Positions 37,026 to 48,345 of a stretch of 64,000 nt of DNA are shown one piece after another. Each line of letters begins with the position of its first letter. Positions within the stretch are counted from its first letter, which is position 1. The translations under genes and the position numbers were made by a program. The notes under the pieces are model-generated. The model was not told the origin of the DNA. It did not search any database and was given only the letters and a program-made list of their open reading frames with translations. Source of the stretch: Gymnogyps californianus (taxonomy: Eukaryota; Chordata; Aves; Accipitriformes; Cathartidae); assembly GCF_018139145.2 (NCBI RefSeq), contig NC_059471.1:66164020-66228019 (forward strand), in the 5' to 3' direction.

Positions 37026-40000
37026 TAAGGCAGAATGGAACTGTTTAACCCTTTTAAGAATTTAGCTGTATTTCTATATTATGCAACAATCCAAACTGTA
37101 TTAAAAGGTTGGTGTTTCATATATACTGCAAGATACCATAACCATAACAGGGAAACAGTTTTTCCATGTTTCATATATATTTTAACAAACAGTTGGCAAC
37201 CTGCGAATTATTTTACTTATGAGTCGATTAAAAAAGAATGGAAAAAGAATGGAATAGCTGGGTGGGTTCCTTGCACATTCTCTTACTTTATCATTATTTT
37301 TCTGTAAGCTCAAGCTAAATATATTTAAGCTATAAGACACAGCATGCCGTGCATTTCTGGACTACTACTGAACACCTCGGGAGGTGTTATAAGACACAAG
37401 GCTAAAGGGCAAGTGACTTTAGTCATAAGAGAAGTGCAATAATCCCTTCAAAATGCATGGCCTGCAGTGTCTTTTTGCTATTCTGAAATGGAATTTATAA
37501 ATAAAAATAAGAGGGAAAAGTCAGTCTCCTGCATTTACTGGCTGCTGTTGACAGACTTATGCCATCAGTGACAGCTAATCCAGGATTCTGAAGCCATTTT
37601 CTATTTTACTGTGTATTTCAGCCAAAGTAACATTTGAAAATCACTGGCACATCAATGGCATAAAAGGGCTTAAAATCTAAACCAGAAAATTTAATGCAAT
37701 ATCTTATTAATTAAAATGCATTGACATAATAAAAAAGTATTTTTGCTTTTATTCAGTAGAAGTAATTGAAGAAATTAGTAGATTGACTGTACCATAAGTA
37801 GAGTCCAGTTTTAAGGAAATTTTAGGAAAGCACACTTTTTCACACACTTCTAGGCACTTGATCTTGGCACTCACACAAACCACTGAAAAATTTCTCATCA
37901 AACTTTTGTAGAATATTTGCCTTCTTTACACACATCATTCCCTTTAAAAAGACACATCAAATGAAACAAAAACAGGAGCATTTATCTTGGTGCTGAGTGA
38001 AGACGGAAATCAGGGGGACAGTCCTGTGGGATGCAAGGTTGGAAGGGGACCTTGGCAGAAGGGACAGTAAGCAGAAAGTAAAATCCTCAACATATGGCAT
38101 TTTTTCATTAAGTAAATAATCATTACTTCTGCTGCCCACCCATGATAACACCATATAAGATTTAAAATGACAGGATTCAGTGATAGCTCAGTGTGAAAAG
38201 AGGAGGGAGAGGTACAGTTACAGGTATTTTTTACATGTGTGACACTTTGTGGTTAGTCCTTCCCATGTACTTCTTTTTAGAAAAGAATAATCTCTATCAC
38301 AACATCGGGAAATACTGGTGCCTTGTTAGCTCTGCTTTGGCTGATGAAGAAACGAAGCCTCCATGGGGCTCACCTGGAGTTATACAAGGAGTCTGCAAAA
38401 CAGCCAGGAGGAGCCCCAGTCTTCATCAGTCCCCTTCTTTTAACACATGTAGTGTTAACCCCACGCTTGGGAATGTGTCTGAGATCAAATAGAGGCTTTC
38501 TGTTGCCAAGAGGTGCGATATAGTAAAATTGAGAGTGCAAGCAAGATAGCAGGATACTGCAACGGCCAACAGTGATGTGAACCCTGAATAGGTCAGGGTA
38601 AAAAGGTAATCTGTGAGCAGTTGGCACAGAGAGCTTAGAGGAGGCAGAGCTTATTATCCCTGGCTACGTGCCTCTTCTTCCAAACCCAGGTGCCTCCTTT
38701 GCCTGTGTTTCCTGTATGAACTGGGGCTTTCCCTTCTCCAGAGTTCCCAGCCCCACGTTACTCTGGAACAGAGTCAGGGAACTGTAATACGTAAATAAAA
38801 ATGTAATAAGACTTGTCACCTTGCTGTGGTACCAAATGTAAAAGGAAATTTTTTTTCTTTTCTTTTTTTTCCTTTCATACAGTGCAATTATAGCATACTT
38901 TTCCATTGACACATATGGAGCAGAATTTGGGAGGGCTTCCTCAAGATGCTCGTGGTTATTACTTCCTTTAGTTCTGTCCATGTTGGTTTTTAAACCATGT
39001 TTCAATAAATAAAGTTAGAACTTAAGGTTCATGGCTCAAAAATCCACTGCTTTTCTCTGGATTACTGCTTTCTTCCAAAGGAAAAAATTCTGCAGAAAAC
39101 TCCATGACTTTCATATATATTTATGAAATATATATATTATATTTTCTTATAATAATAGTGCACAAACTTGTCTCTGTGTTTTGTGAGTGTTCAGTGTGCC
39201 ATGGGTTCAAGGTTGTTGGCACTCGGGACACAATGTAAGGAGTATAAGGAAGGATATCAGCATTTTGATTGAAAGTAAAAAGGTGTAAGAAACAGCCAAA
39301 TGAGGCAAAGGGCGTTATGTTCATAGTGAAAGAATTTAAAGTAACAGCAAGTGGGAAATCAATATAATTCCTGTAAAAGACTGACAGAGCGAGATAGGAA
39401 TTTAGGCAGAAAATGCTCCATTTACTCAACTCCATTTCTAGCCAATGATAACCTTGAGCTACTGGTGAGGACTTTTATGAAAGGAGCAAGTAAAATCATT
39501 CAGTAGCGAGTGGCCTTTTGTGCAGTACCACAACAAGGAGGAGGCTTCAAATACTGCGTGTTCTGTAACCACGCTTTGTTAATTCAGAAAGGCTGCATCC
39601 TTGCGGCCAGAGGAAAACAAACCCCATACGGTACCGGCTGGTGCTGCAACATCCTTCTTCTGCGTGGCATCGCTGGTACCAGGCTTTGGGTGGAAATGGT
39701 TCACCACAACCTGCACGCGGCCACGAAGCTCAGTTGCTGCTGATGTTTGAGCTGGTGAAGAGATGGAAAGGGAGCTGTCAGTTGTGGCTGATGTCAATAT
39801 TGTCTTCTAATACAGTGGTCCAAACTCTGCTTGCAGTGCGGCTGCTCCCAGGTGGTGGAGCACACTAATGCAGCTGTAGTTAAGCCTTAAACTAAGGGGA
39901 TTCTGAAATGCAGCTTTCTGCACAGCCTAACCTCCAGGTTTTGACAGCTCTGACTCCAGGCCGCCTGCTCTCAGCCGTCCCTCACCTCTTAGCACAGAAG

Positions 40001-41548
40001 CTCCAGGGAAAGTGGCACAGGTACCTCATGCCATCAGGCACCCTGCACCTCTGAGACATCTGAGAGGCTGACAGATCTGATCCAGGACCTACTGGAGACT
40101 TACTCTCACCCTTACAGGATAGCTGGCGAGCCAACTCAGGTACCCTGAGGCCATCTGCAGTGGCTCTAGACCCCTGTGTTTAGGCATCTGAATTTCTCCC
40201 AGCATTTACATCCTAAGGACTTACCACATGTTTTCAGGCACTCGACAATACCTTGTGGTTGTAAAAGCCAGTCTTTTTTCCATGAAACAAATATATAACT
40301 TTCATACTTACACTGCCTTCTTTTAAATGTGAAAAGGCTTTGTTAAAACACATTGAATATCTTTCGTGTGCAAAAAGAAGAAATACAAAAATTAAAGTCA
40401 ATAAATTCAGTTTGTCTCATATAGCAGAAAGTATTATTTCCTCTAAGTATCCCTGGAGGAAAAAAGTGACTGCTCAGAAGAAAAAAGTGACTATTTGTGA
40501 GCTTATGGGTATGTGTCTGAGGCAGATCCAAGGTCCTTCTCCACATCACAGTCAGAGATCACAGGGCCAATACAAACACCTCCATAGGATGAAGGAGTAC
40601 AAAAATGCCTATGGATAATTACCCTGCTTGCATAACGTGGGAAATTCACAACCCATGCGTGGAAGGAAAGAAGCTGCTTCCCACTTTTCCATCTTCTGTT
40701 GGGCAATGTTCTGTTTCACAAATGTTGTATATCAATGAAACTTTGTAAATGCTTAAATAATGGCATAGTGTGAGTGCTTCAGAGTTTTTGGTACAAATCT
40801 GAGCTCTGAATAAGATTGGTTCTTCATTCTTCATTCCAGAAAAGATTACTGTGACCTTTACGTCTCCATTTTCCTAATGGTTTCTTCACTACAATGACAA
40901 AATTGAATGACTATCTCAGCCATCTGTAAGATTTGGAATTAAATTTACCTAGTGCAAATCAATAAAGTGGAAATAAAAACTAAAAGCCTGGGGTTATTTT
41001 TGCAATACTCTATGTGTAATACAACTTTGCATTTAACCTCTGGACTAAATGGTGACTCCTTAACTAAGTCAGTCACTGAATGCATGCTTTACATACTTCA
41101 GTGGGATCAAACTGTTTAGATCAGCAATGATTAATGAGAAGATCTGTTAAAAGTGATTTATAGAAATGATACCTACTCAATCCTGGGATTTTGTTAGGCC
41201 ACCAGGTCAGAAAACCTACTCAAGATACATATAAAATGATCTTTTCAATGGAAAATAGGGTGAATTTTGTTTCAGCTGTATAACGATTACATGCCTAGTT
41301 CTAGTAAGGGGATATGCATGGGGGAAGGAATCCCCATCCCAGCAATGCCAGTGGAAAGTATGTTAAGACTGCAGCCATTTCCCCCCATTCCAGCTGTGGG
41401 AATCTCACAGCTGTGGACTCAGGTCTTCTCCTGGTGACAGCCAGCTTCTCAGTGACACTCACAAGACCATCCGCGGAAGAAACTCCCTGTTCCTAGGGCT
41501 ACCATCGAGCTGTTTACCAGCAGACCTTGGAAAGACCTGCAAGCATCT
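37026..41548. other. Unique non-coding sequence
   Basis: No gene or repeat family recognised. There is an 8-bp inverted repeat AACACCTC/GAGGTGTT at 37371-37388, a T/C-rich run near 38847-38874, and an AT-alternating run near 39112-39140. Confidence 0.45.
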
Positions 41549-41693
41549 GATTTTACAGCTGGCAAGCTGTAGGTGTAGAAGAAGCTGAAATAATTTGCCC
41601 AAAATAATGTCAGCAGGGAAGCGGCGTCACTGGGAGCTGAACCCCACTTTTCCCAAGCTCAGGTCCCTGTGTCTGCTGGACCGCAGTGCTGCT
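41549..41693 (-). mobile_element. MIR-like tRNA-derived SINE relic
   Basis: The plus strand follows the antisense of a MIR/CORE-SINE: GATTTTACAGCTGG (41549-41562), then AATAATTTGCCCAAAATAA (about 41590-41608), then a CACTGGGAGCTGAACCCCA segment (the antisense B-box region, about 41628-41646), then CTGCTGGACCGCAGTGCT. The sense SINE therefore runs on the minus strand. MIR-type SINEs are old in amniotes, which fits the degree of decay. There is no internal promoter function to be expected now. Confidence 0.65.
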
Positions 41694-43794
41694 GTGCTGT
41701 GATGCTGGAGGATGACAGCAAACAAGCAGCAGAGCCATCACCTGGTCTGTGGCACCAGCACTCCCTATCCCACTGCTCCTTCCCAGTGATAAGAGAACCC
41801 CATTTACCTTAAGGGAATAGGGATCAGGCCCAACAAATACTGAAGGACGCCAGGGTATACTGGCAGGTACCACTTAATGGGACTATTTCCTATTACCTTA
41901 CCCCAAGAGTCAGTAACCTGTCAAAAGGAGCCAGTCTGACATATTCCTCTTCAACCTAAGATTTAAGTGCATTGGTAGACACTCAGCAGGAGCCAGGGCA
42001 TACGGCCTCTCCAGGAGAAGTGATGCCGTGAATCGCATGACCTGCGATACCTCCTCGGCCTCCCCAGCAACCGACCCCAGCGCACGCTGTGATCCAGGCA
42101 GGGTGGCAGCCAGGAGCAGAGAGGTGCTCACCCTTTCATGCCACTGCTGGGTGCCACACAAAATCTGTCTGTTTACCAGCCTCGGGCTGCTTGCCTCAAG
42201 CTGCTGGTGCCAGCTCTGCTCTGGTTCTTCAGCAGCACAGGTGTGGTAGGGAGGGAGAAAGCATCCGTGCATCTGCTACCATGGCTGGGAGTCTCTCAAG
42301 GACTCTCGTCAGCTCGCAGGGTCTGGGAGAGCTCCTTAGGCTGGGCAGATAATGGGTAACCAGCTCCTTACAGGTCTCTCCCCCACTACAGCACCAGTGT
42401 AGTTAGTCAGTGTTTTGCTGGAGGTAAATATTAATTAACTGAGATGAACCTTCTTTTTACCTTAAGATTTCAATTTAATTTTTATTCTTGCGTCCAGGAT
42501 ACACGTCATGCAAGAAGAACACATTAGTGCATTAAAACTGAACATTAGTGGAGACTGTGAAAGGCTGGGAGGTATAATTAATTTTCAAATAACATACAAG
42601 TGTAAGTAGGCAGTATGATAATATACATAACAAATAATAATAATATATCACTGCTTAAGATAAAACCACCTATTTTAATAAAGGACACAATTAAGATGAT
42701 TTCTAAATATGGTTTTTGAGAAGTGCCTGTTCATCCTAGCCTTGTCTAAACCAGCCTCTACAGGAATGCTCATTCGATCTTAAGTGCCAGTGTGGCCATG
42801 CCTCGTGCCCAGTCAGGGGTAAGACCTAAGCACAATGTCCTCCTTCACCCCACCACCTTCACTTTGGTTTCTCCTGGGAGCACAACTCAGGCAACCAGGT
42901 TAAAAGAAAGCCATGGCTTTTGGATGAAAATTTTTCTGGTCTTAAGTCCTTGTCCTACTTTTATAAAGAGCTCAGCCTTATTCCTCCAAAATAAATTTTT
43001 GCAGATATGGTGATCTATGGCACCTCCTCAAGCACTGAATAGAAATAGAGTAAGTTTTTGGAACTTCTGGATTAAACTACCATTTGCCCAAACTGGTACT
43101 GTAGTGTTAGTTTCTAAGCACGATTAGACTAGGTGTAAATCCAAAAACATGACCACTGACTCTGGCCGCCTTACTGCCTAAGTTGGCTGAGTTTGGCTCT
43201 TACCACGCAGTGCTGGAGTAAGAGGCTGATCAAGCAAAGGCAGGAAGCCTGACCAGATCCCATAGCTAGCAAGTTAAGCCCTGGCTCTTCATACAACTTC
43301 CTAAAATCTTTCTTGCATGCACTTTAGGAGTTCAGTCGTGTCTGAGGTGACATTTTCTGGATGGGCTCATGGTCCCTGTTGACTTTGGTGAGGTCACGCT
43401 TTCACAGTGTGTCATTCAGTGAGTAGCAAAGTTAAGCCAAAACTGAGAAGGCATGTTCTGAAAAGTGGAAACAGTCTGTCAATCTTTGATAAGACGGATT
43501 TCAGATTACAAAGAGAGAAATCCTCTGATTCAAAGTTCATGTGAGTTAAAAATGGTAAATCATAAAAAAGAACAATATTAAATAAGTGTTTGTATGGTTT
43601 CAAAGTGCTTCACAGGCATGAGTTAATTAGCTGTAGTAAGAGTAAAAACACTAGATGTCAAAATGTTCACGGATTTCCTTTGGGCCTGCATGTCATTACA
43701 CAGAAGAGAGCCTACAGATAAAATAGCTTGCAACAAGCTCTGAGCCCATGGCATCTTCGAAGGCATTAAAGGGGTCACATTTAGCCCCACGCAG
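41694..43794. other. Unique non-coding sequence
   Basis: A GC-richer part at 42000-42350 gives overlapping frames on both strands (up to 120 codons) with no recognisable domain. No gene called. Confidence 0.45.
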
Positions 43795-43909
43795 AAGGGA
43801 AGGGAAGGGAAGGGAAGGGAAGGGAAGGGAAGGGAAGGGAAGGGAAGGGAAGGGAAGGGAAGGGAAGGGAAGGGAAGGGAAGGGAAGGGAAGGGAAGGGA
43901 AGGGAAGGA
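43795..43909 (+). repeat. (AAGGG)23 pentanucleotide array
   Basis: 115 bp of perfect AAGGG units with no visible interruption. The plus strand stays open through it as an EGKGR repeat inside a 102-codon frame (43748-44056), and the minus strand as an LPFPS repeat; both are repeat artefacts. In humans AAGGG expansions at RFC1 are pathogenic and the motif can fold into G-quadruplexes. There is no evidence that this locus is RFC1. Confidence 0.97.
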
Positions 43910-45879
43910 TGGCTTAAAAGCAACAGCACTTTTGAGCATCACAATCAATTTGCAGCATTTATTTTGAAGGAGACAAGTGAAAAAAATATTACAATTGTTT
44001 TAAAAAATGAAGAGGAACAGATGCAGCTAATAACTCAGGAAACAATGATTCATTAATTAAATTAAGGATCAGAGTTCTTGAAATAGCATGTGAGGAATGA
44101 AAAATTGGTCTGATGGATGACATTAAATGTCAGACAATTAGGATCACATTTGACAGAACAGAAGTTTATCCAAGAAACCTAAAGTTTATAAAGAATACTG
44201 CAGTAGCTTCTGGAAATGTCTGCATTTCAGTAGATTTTCTTAGTAAAGCAGATGAGGATGGAACTCAGTTAGCAAAGGCAAGTTTGAAATTCATACAAAT
44301 TAATTTTCAAGACTGTTTTAATCTCACTCCGTTAAAACACTTCCCATAACAACATACTGAACATTGACCAACACTTTCGCATTTGTCTCAAAATGTTGCT
44401 CTTTGAGACATAAATTGCTACCCAGAATTCATAGACTTGAAGGTTTGTTTCCATTATGGTTAGAAAATGACTGTATTTACTAAAACTGTTCACACAGGCC
44501 TTTTTCTCTACCGCGAAGAGACAAGCAACAGTATTTCTGACCCTGAAGTCCTTGTATTAGTGAGAACACGCCTCAATGGTTCCTTTAAGTGTAGTACAGG
44601 CGTTGAGATGGTTTTTCTCATCATTTGAAGATGTCACTCTTTACACTTTCTCCTGTTTTCCTCTTGCCTGTGATTCTTGCAGCCTGCAAGCAGTGTACTA
44701 GAGCTGTTTATCTTGTGAGCAATTTTGGAGGTAAAGCTCCTGTCTATTATTACCTCCCTTCTCATAGCAGACACAGGGGCAAAATGAAGAGGCAGGTGCC
44801 ATGACCTAAGGCTCTGTGTTGGGGTATCCTGACTTCACCTACTGAGCCCTGTCCCCAGACTTCATGTGATCTGGCCAATCCAACCCATTCTATTTAATCT
44901 GGCCAGAATCACCTGATCTGAAATCACTATGATAGGGGAAATATGAAAATCGTGTTCTCCATTGAAAAGTTCTATCTGAACAAAGATTTAGGCCAACGCT
45001 GGAAAAGTGTTCTACAGCAAGTCTTGAGATGTAAACAAAAGGGTCTGTCCAGCGAAGTACTCAGTACATCTTCACTCAGTGTGCCTTCACAAGAGTTTCA
45101 AGGGTTCAGAACCCCACAAGAGCCAGTCCTAACATTTCTCCTTCACATGGGTTCCTAACAAACATCCAGTCACTTTGGGCGAATCCCTCACTCTATCAGA
45201 AGCAGCATGAGTCTTTCCACCGACTTCAGTGAGGTGAGAATTCCCCTTTTTGAGTGAAAATTAATTTTACTGTATATGACTCAATGTCCCTATATTGAAT
45301 CTATCAAGATCTTTCATTTTCCATCACACTTGCTCTTTTTGAATCCACCTCACCAAATCATTTTAGAAGGAAGTTCCTTTTAGGCTTCAGTGCTATGTAT
45401 AAAACAAGTGGTATCTTTAAATGATGAGAAAAGTAAGCTAAAAGACTGGTAATCATTAAATACTTTAACTACATGTTGTCATGTTAACCACAGGGTGTAG
45501 CACTGCTTCTCTTTTCTTTGTCATAGAATGGGGCTGTCCCCATATTTATAGGTTGTGCAACCAAGTTGTGTGCTCTTGTGTCGACAGACTGCTTCTTCTG
45601 TTGCCCATGTCCTGTGGGTTTTCCCCTCCACTTTCCCTGCCAGCAGCAGTACAGCTCACCCCAAGGAGGCGTTGTTGTTTACAACTATGAACAAGTAACA
45701 CTAGAAAGGAAACAAATTTTCTGGCCTCTGAGTAGCTGGTAGTAGTGTCTCGTAATTAAATACTAGAGCCTTCACTTAGGTGACATGCATCCTTCCTTGT
45801 GCAAGGCAAGACCTGAAACAAGGGCAGAGATGAACTCTATCCTCACTGCCTTCGTGGATGCTGCTAGCCTTTAATGGGT
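43910..45879. other. Unique non-coding sequence
   Basis: No gene or repeat family recognised. The 78-codon frame 44113-44349 is open in AT-rich DNA but lacks a known signature. Confidence 0.45.
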
Positions 45880-46496
45880 TGTCCCAGTTTTGGCTGGGAT
45901 AGAGTTAATTCTCTTCTTAGTAGCTGGTACAGTGCTGGGTTTTGGATTTAGTGTGAGAATGATGTTGATAACACTCTGATGTTTTAGTTGTGGCTAAGTA
46001 GCGCTTATCTTAAAAGTCATGGATTTTTTCAGTTTCCCGTGCTCTGCCGGCAAGCAGGTGTACAAGAAGCTGGGAGGGAGCATAGCCAGGGCAGCTGACC
46101 TGAACTACCCAAAGGGATATTCCATTCAATGGAACATCATGCCCAGTATATAAAGAGGGGGGAGTTGGCCCGGAGGCGCGGATCGCAGCTCTGGCATCGG
46201 TCAGCGAGTGGTGAGCAATTGCATTGTGCATCACTGGTTTTTTTTTTTCTCCTTTTTTTTCCCCCTCTTCTTTTTTTTGTTATATTCCTTTTCATTATTA
46301 TTATTATTATTATATTCCATTATCATTATTGTCAGTATTATATTTCATTTTAATTATTAAACCATTCTTATCTCAACCCACAAGTTTTACCTTCTTTCCT
46401 GATTCTCCTCCCCATCCCACTGGGAGCGGGGCCGGGGGGGGGAGTGAGGGAGCGGCTGCGTGGTGCTTAGCTGCTGGCTGGGGTTAAACCACGACA
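45880..46496 (+). mobile_element. Solo LTR C, avian ERV (same family as A and B)
   Basis: A 617-bp LTR from TGTCCCAG to CACGACA, the same family and orientation as LTR A. The TATA box TATATAAA is at 46147-46154 and the ATTAAA signal at 46356-46361, with an (ATT)n microsatellite near 46296-46313 between them. The flanks share a perfect 4-bp word GGGT (45876-45879 and 46497-46500), a duplication one base shorter than at A and B, perhaps through later mutation. No gag, pol or env is present. Confidence 0.9.
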
Positions 46497-46876
46497 GGGT
46501 ACTGTAGCAGGTGCCCTATCTGCCAGTGTTCCCCCAGCAAGGTTATGGGCTCCTGAATCTGTTTGTATACTGGTACACTGATCCTTCCCTGTTCTTGGCA
46601 GCATACCCTGAACTGGTCTGTCCAAGACTGTCTCCACAAAGCACCGGCTAAGGTAGGTTAGCTCCACGGTCAGATTGCTCTGCCAGCACTTCCACCCACG
46701 CAGGGTCAATCCACCACCAGGCCTCTACGTTTCATCCTTTGCTAGAACTATGGAAAGGAGCATGTGCTTTCTCTTCTATAATATGTTTTCACATACTTTT
46801 AAAAACTTTATGGTTTTAATTAAGTTTTGTTGGATGTTAGTAAATAATAACCAGTGTATTTTCTTACGTGTGTCAG

Positions 46877-46989
46877 GAATTACAATGTGCGCATGCCTGA
46901 TGATGAACGGGTACAGAAAGGTAACACTGAGGCAAAAATTGAGATCTATGAACTTCATGAAAGAAAGAAGGCAGAAAAAGAAAAGGAAA
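46877..46989 (+). CDS. Candidate orphan coding exon (113 bp), host gene unknown
   Basis: A frame of 37 full codons lies between a good splice acceptor (pyrimidine-rich TTTTCTTACGTGTGTCAG ending at 46876) and a good donor (AAA/GTAAGA at 46990). The peptide is strongly charged: the first part has RMPDDERVQKGNTEAK, the second KIEIYELHERKKAEKEKE, which would suit a helix or coiled coil. The first base of the exon completes a codon and the last base starts one. Composition differs from the surrounding AT-rich DNA, where random frames give cysteine-, leucine- and serine-rich peptides. I do not recognise the protein. It could be one internal exon of a gene whose introns fill this window, an alternative exon, or chance. 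No partner exon was found here. Confidence 0.4.
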
Positions 46990-48235
46990 GTAAGAGGTCT
47001 ACCTGGGCCCCGGTACATCTATGCTCACGTCAGTTATTAAAGTGCGTAAGGTGAGTCATGGTCTATAAATGACTGTTTCCCTCTGCTGACCATAAAGCAG
47101 CCTTGAGTGACTAGCTCTACAGAAAACACGTAAATGATACCATGTCCTGTGAGTGGCTACAGTTAGGTCTCATCCTTTGTGCTTTGCTATAATAGAACGA
47201 TGAGCTTATTAAGAAAATCTGTCCGTGCCTCCCTTCTGCACCAGAAACGTATAAGCACAGGGGAGTAGATTTACTAGAAACATGGAATTTTCTCCCATTG
47301 GAAAATAAAAATCTCTGCTTGGAGTGAATATTTTTCATTTCCTTTCTTCTCAATTTTATTGTCTTTTAGAGGGATGGGATGGAAGGTTGGTAATTCAAGG
47401 GTTAGTACTAGGATTATTTGGGGGTTTTTTTTAGTGGAAAGGCCTTTTCAAAGAGGAAATTTTGAAGAAATCACCCAAAAGACAAACCTTGATTTGACTG
47501 GTCGTATTTGGAAGGCTGTTTTAAACTGAATTGCTTACACTCATAAGACTTTGGTCTCACCTCTCACAGGGTTCATCCTGGGTTTTGTGAGGTGTGATGG
47601 TGTAAAAGAATATGGCTGTATCAACGTTTCACAGAAATGTGGTCTCCAGTATAGCAGGGGCTTTACTGGAAATTTTGTTCCATTCTTAAGGTTAGAAGCA
47701 AAATCTTACACTATGGTCACAGGCTGCCCAGGCAGAAGGGAGGAAAGCTGCAGTGACCCCAACCAGAGACAAGGTGTAGAGACCCTTTTTATATCAGATT
47801 GCATGCATTACCCTTGCCTTTTCCTTCAGACCCAATCACTCAGTCACTGTAGTCTAGACTGGAAGTGACATGACACAGCTTTAGTTTGAAAGACGTGCCA
47901 CAAATACGATCAGAGTTCACAGAGCAGGCAAGAGGGATACTTTCCAGTAAAAAAATTAAAAAAAAAAATAAATCAGAGTTTAACTAGGCTTTGGTTCCAA
48001 AGAGAGGATGTGTACTTACAAGTCAAGTAGCTGTGCATAACTTTAGGGTGCTGACTTACAAACTGGAGTTCAGAGTCCATCCAAGGATTAGAACCATTCT
48101 TCTCATTTCAGATTAAAATAACTCAGGAACAACTTGTACCCATAAAGTAATATGCTGGTGCTTTTCACATCTTCCCTGTTATTTACTCCCCAAAAGAGTA
48201 ATGCTGAGTACTCAGATTTCTCTCCTGGTGTTCAT
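46990..48235. other. Unique non-coding sequence
   Basis: No repeat family and no second exon with a matching phase was recognised. The frame 47551-47868 is open for 105 codons without a signature. Confidence 0.4.
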
Positions 48236-48345
48236 TCAGCTAGACTAAGCAAGCTCAGCTTTTTAGGTCTCCTCTTAAACACGTAAATTCTTTATCTTTA
48301 TCATCCAAGATCTTCCCCGGTCATTTTTTAAAAAGTGGACACAGA
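48236..48345 (-). mobile_element. Very old CR1/L3-like LINE relic
   Basis: On the plus strand, TCAGCTAGACTAAGCAAGC, then CTTTTTAGGTCTCCTC, then CTTTATCATCCAAGATCTTC follow the antisense of the CR1/L3 ORF2 segment that encodes the '[13 protein letters not shown]' region and what precedes it. It is heavily decayed, short, and called from spacing of recognisable words only. Confidence 0.4.

Noticed and set aside
43748..44056. Plus-strand frame with EGKGR repeats
   Set aside because: Created by the (AAGGG)n array; flanks have no domain.
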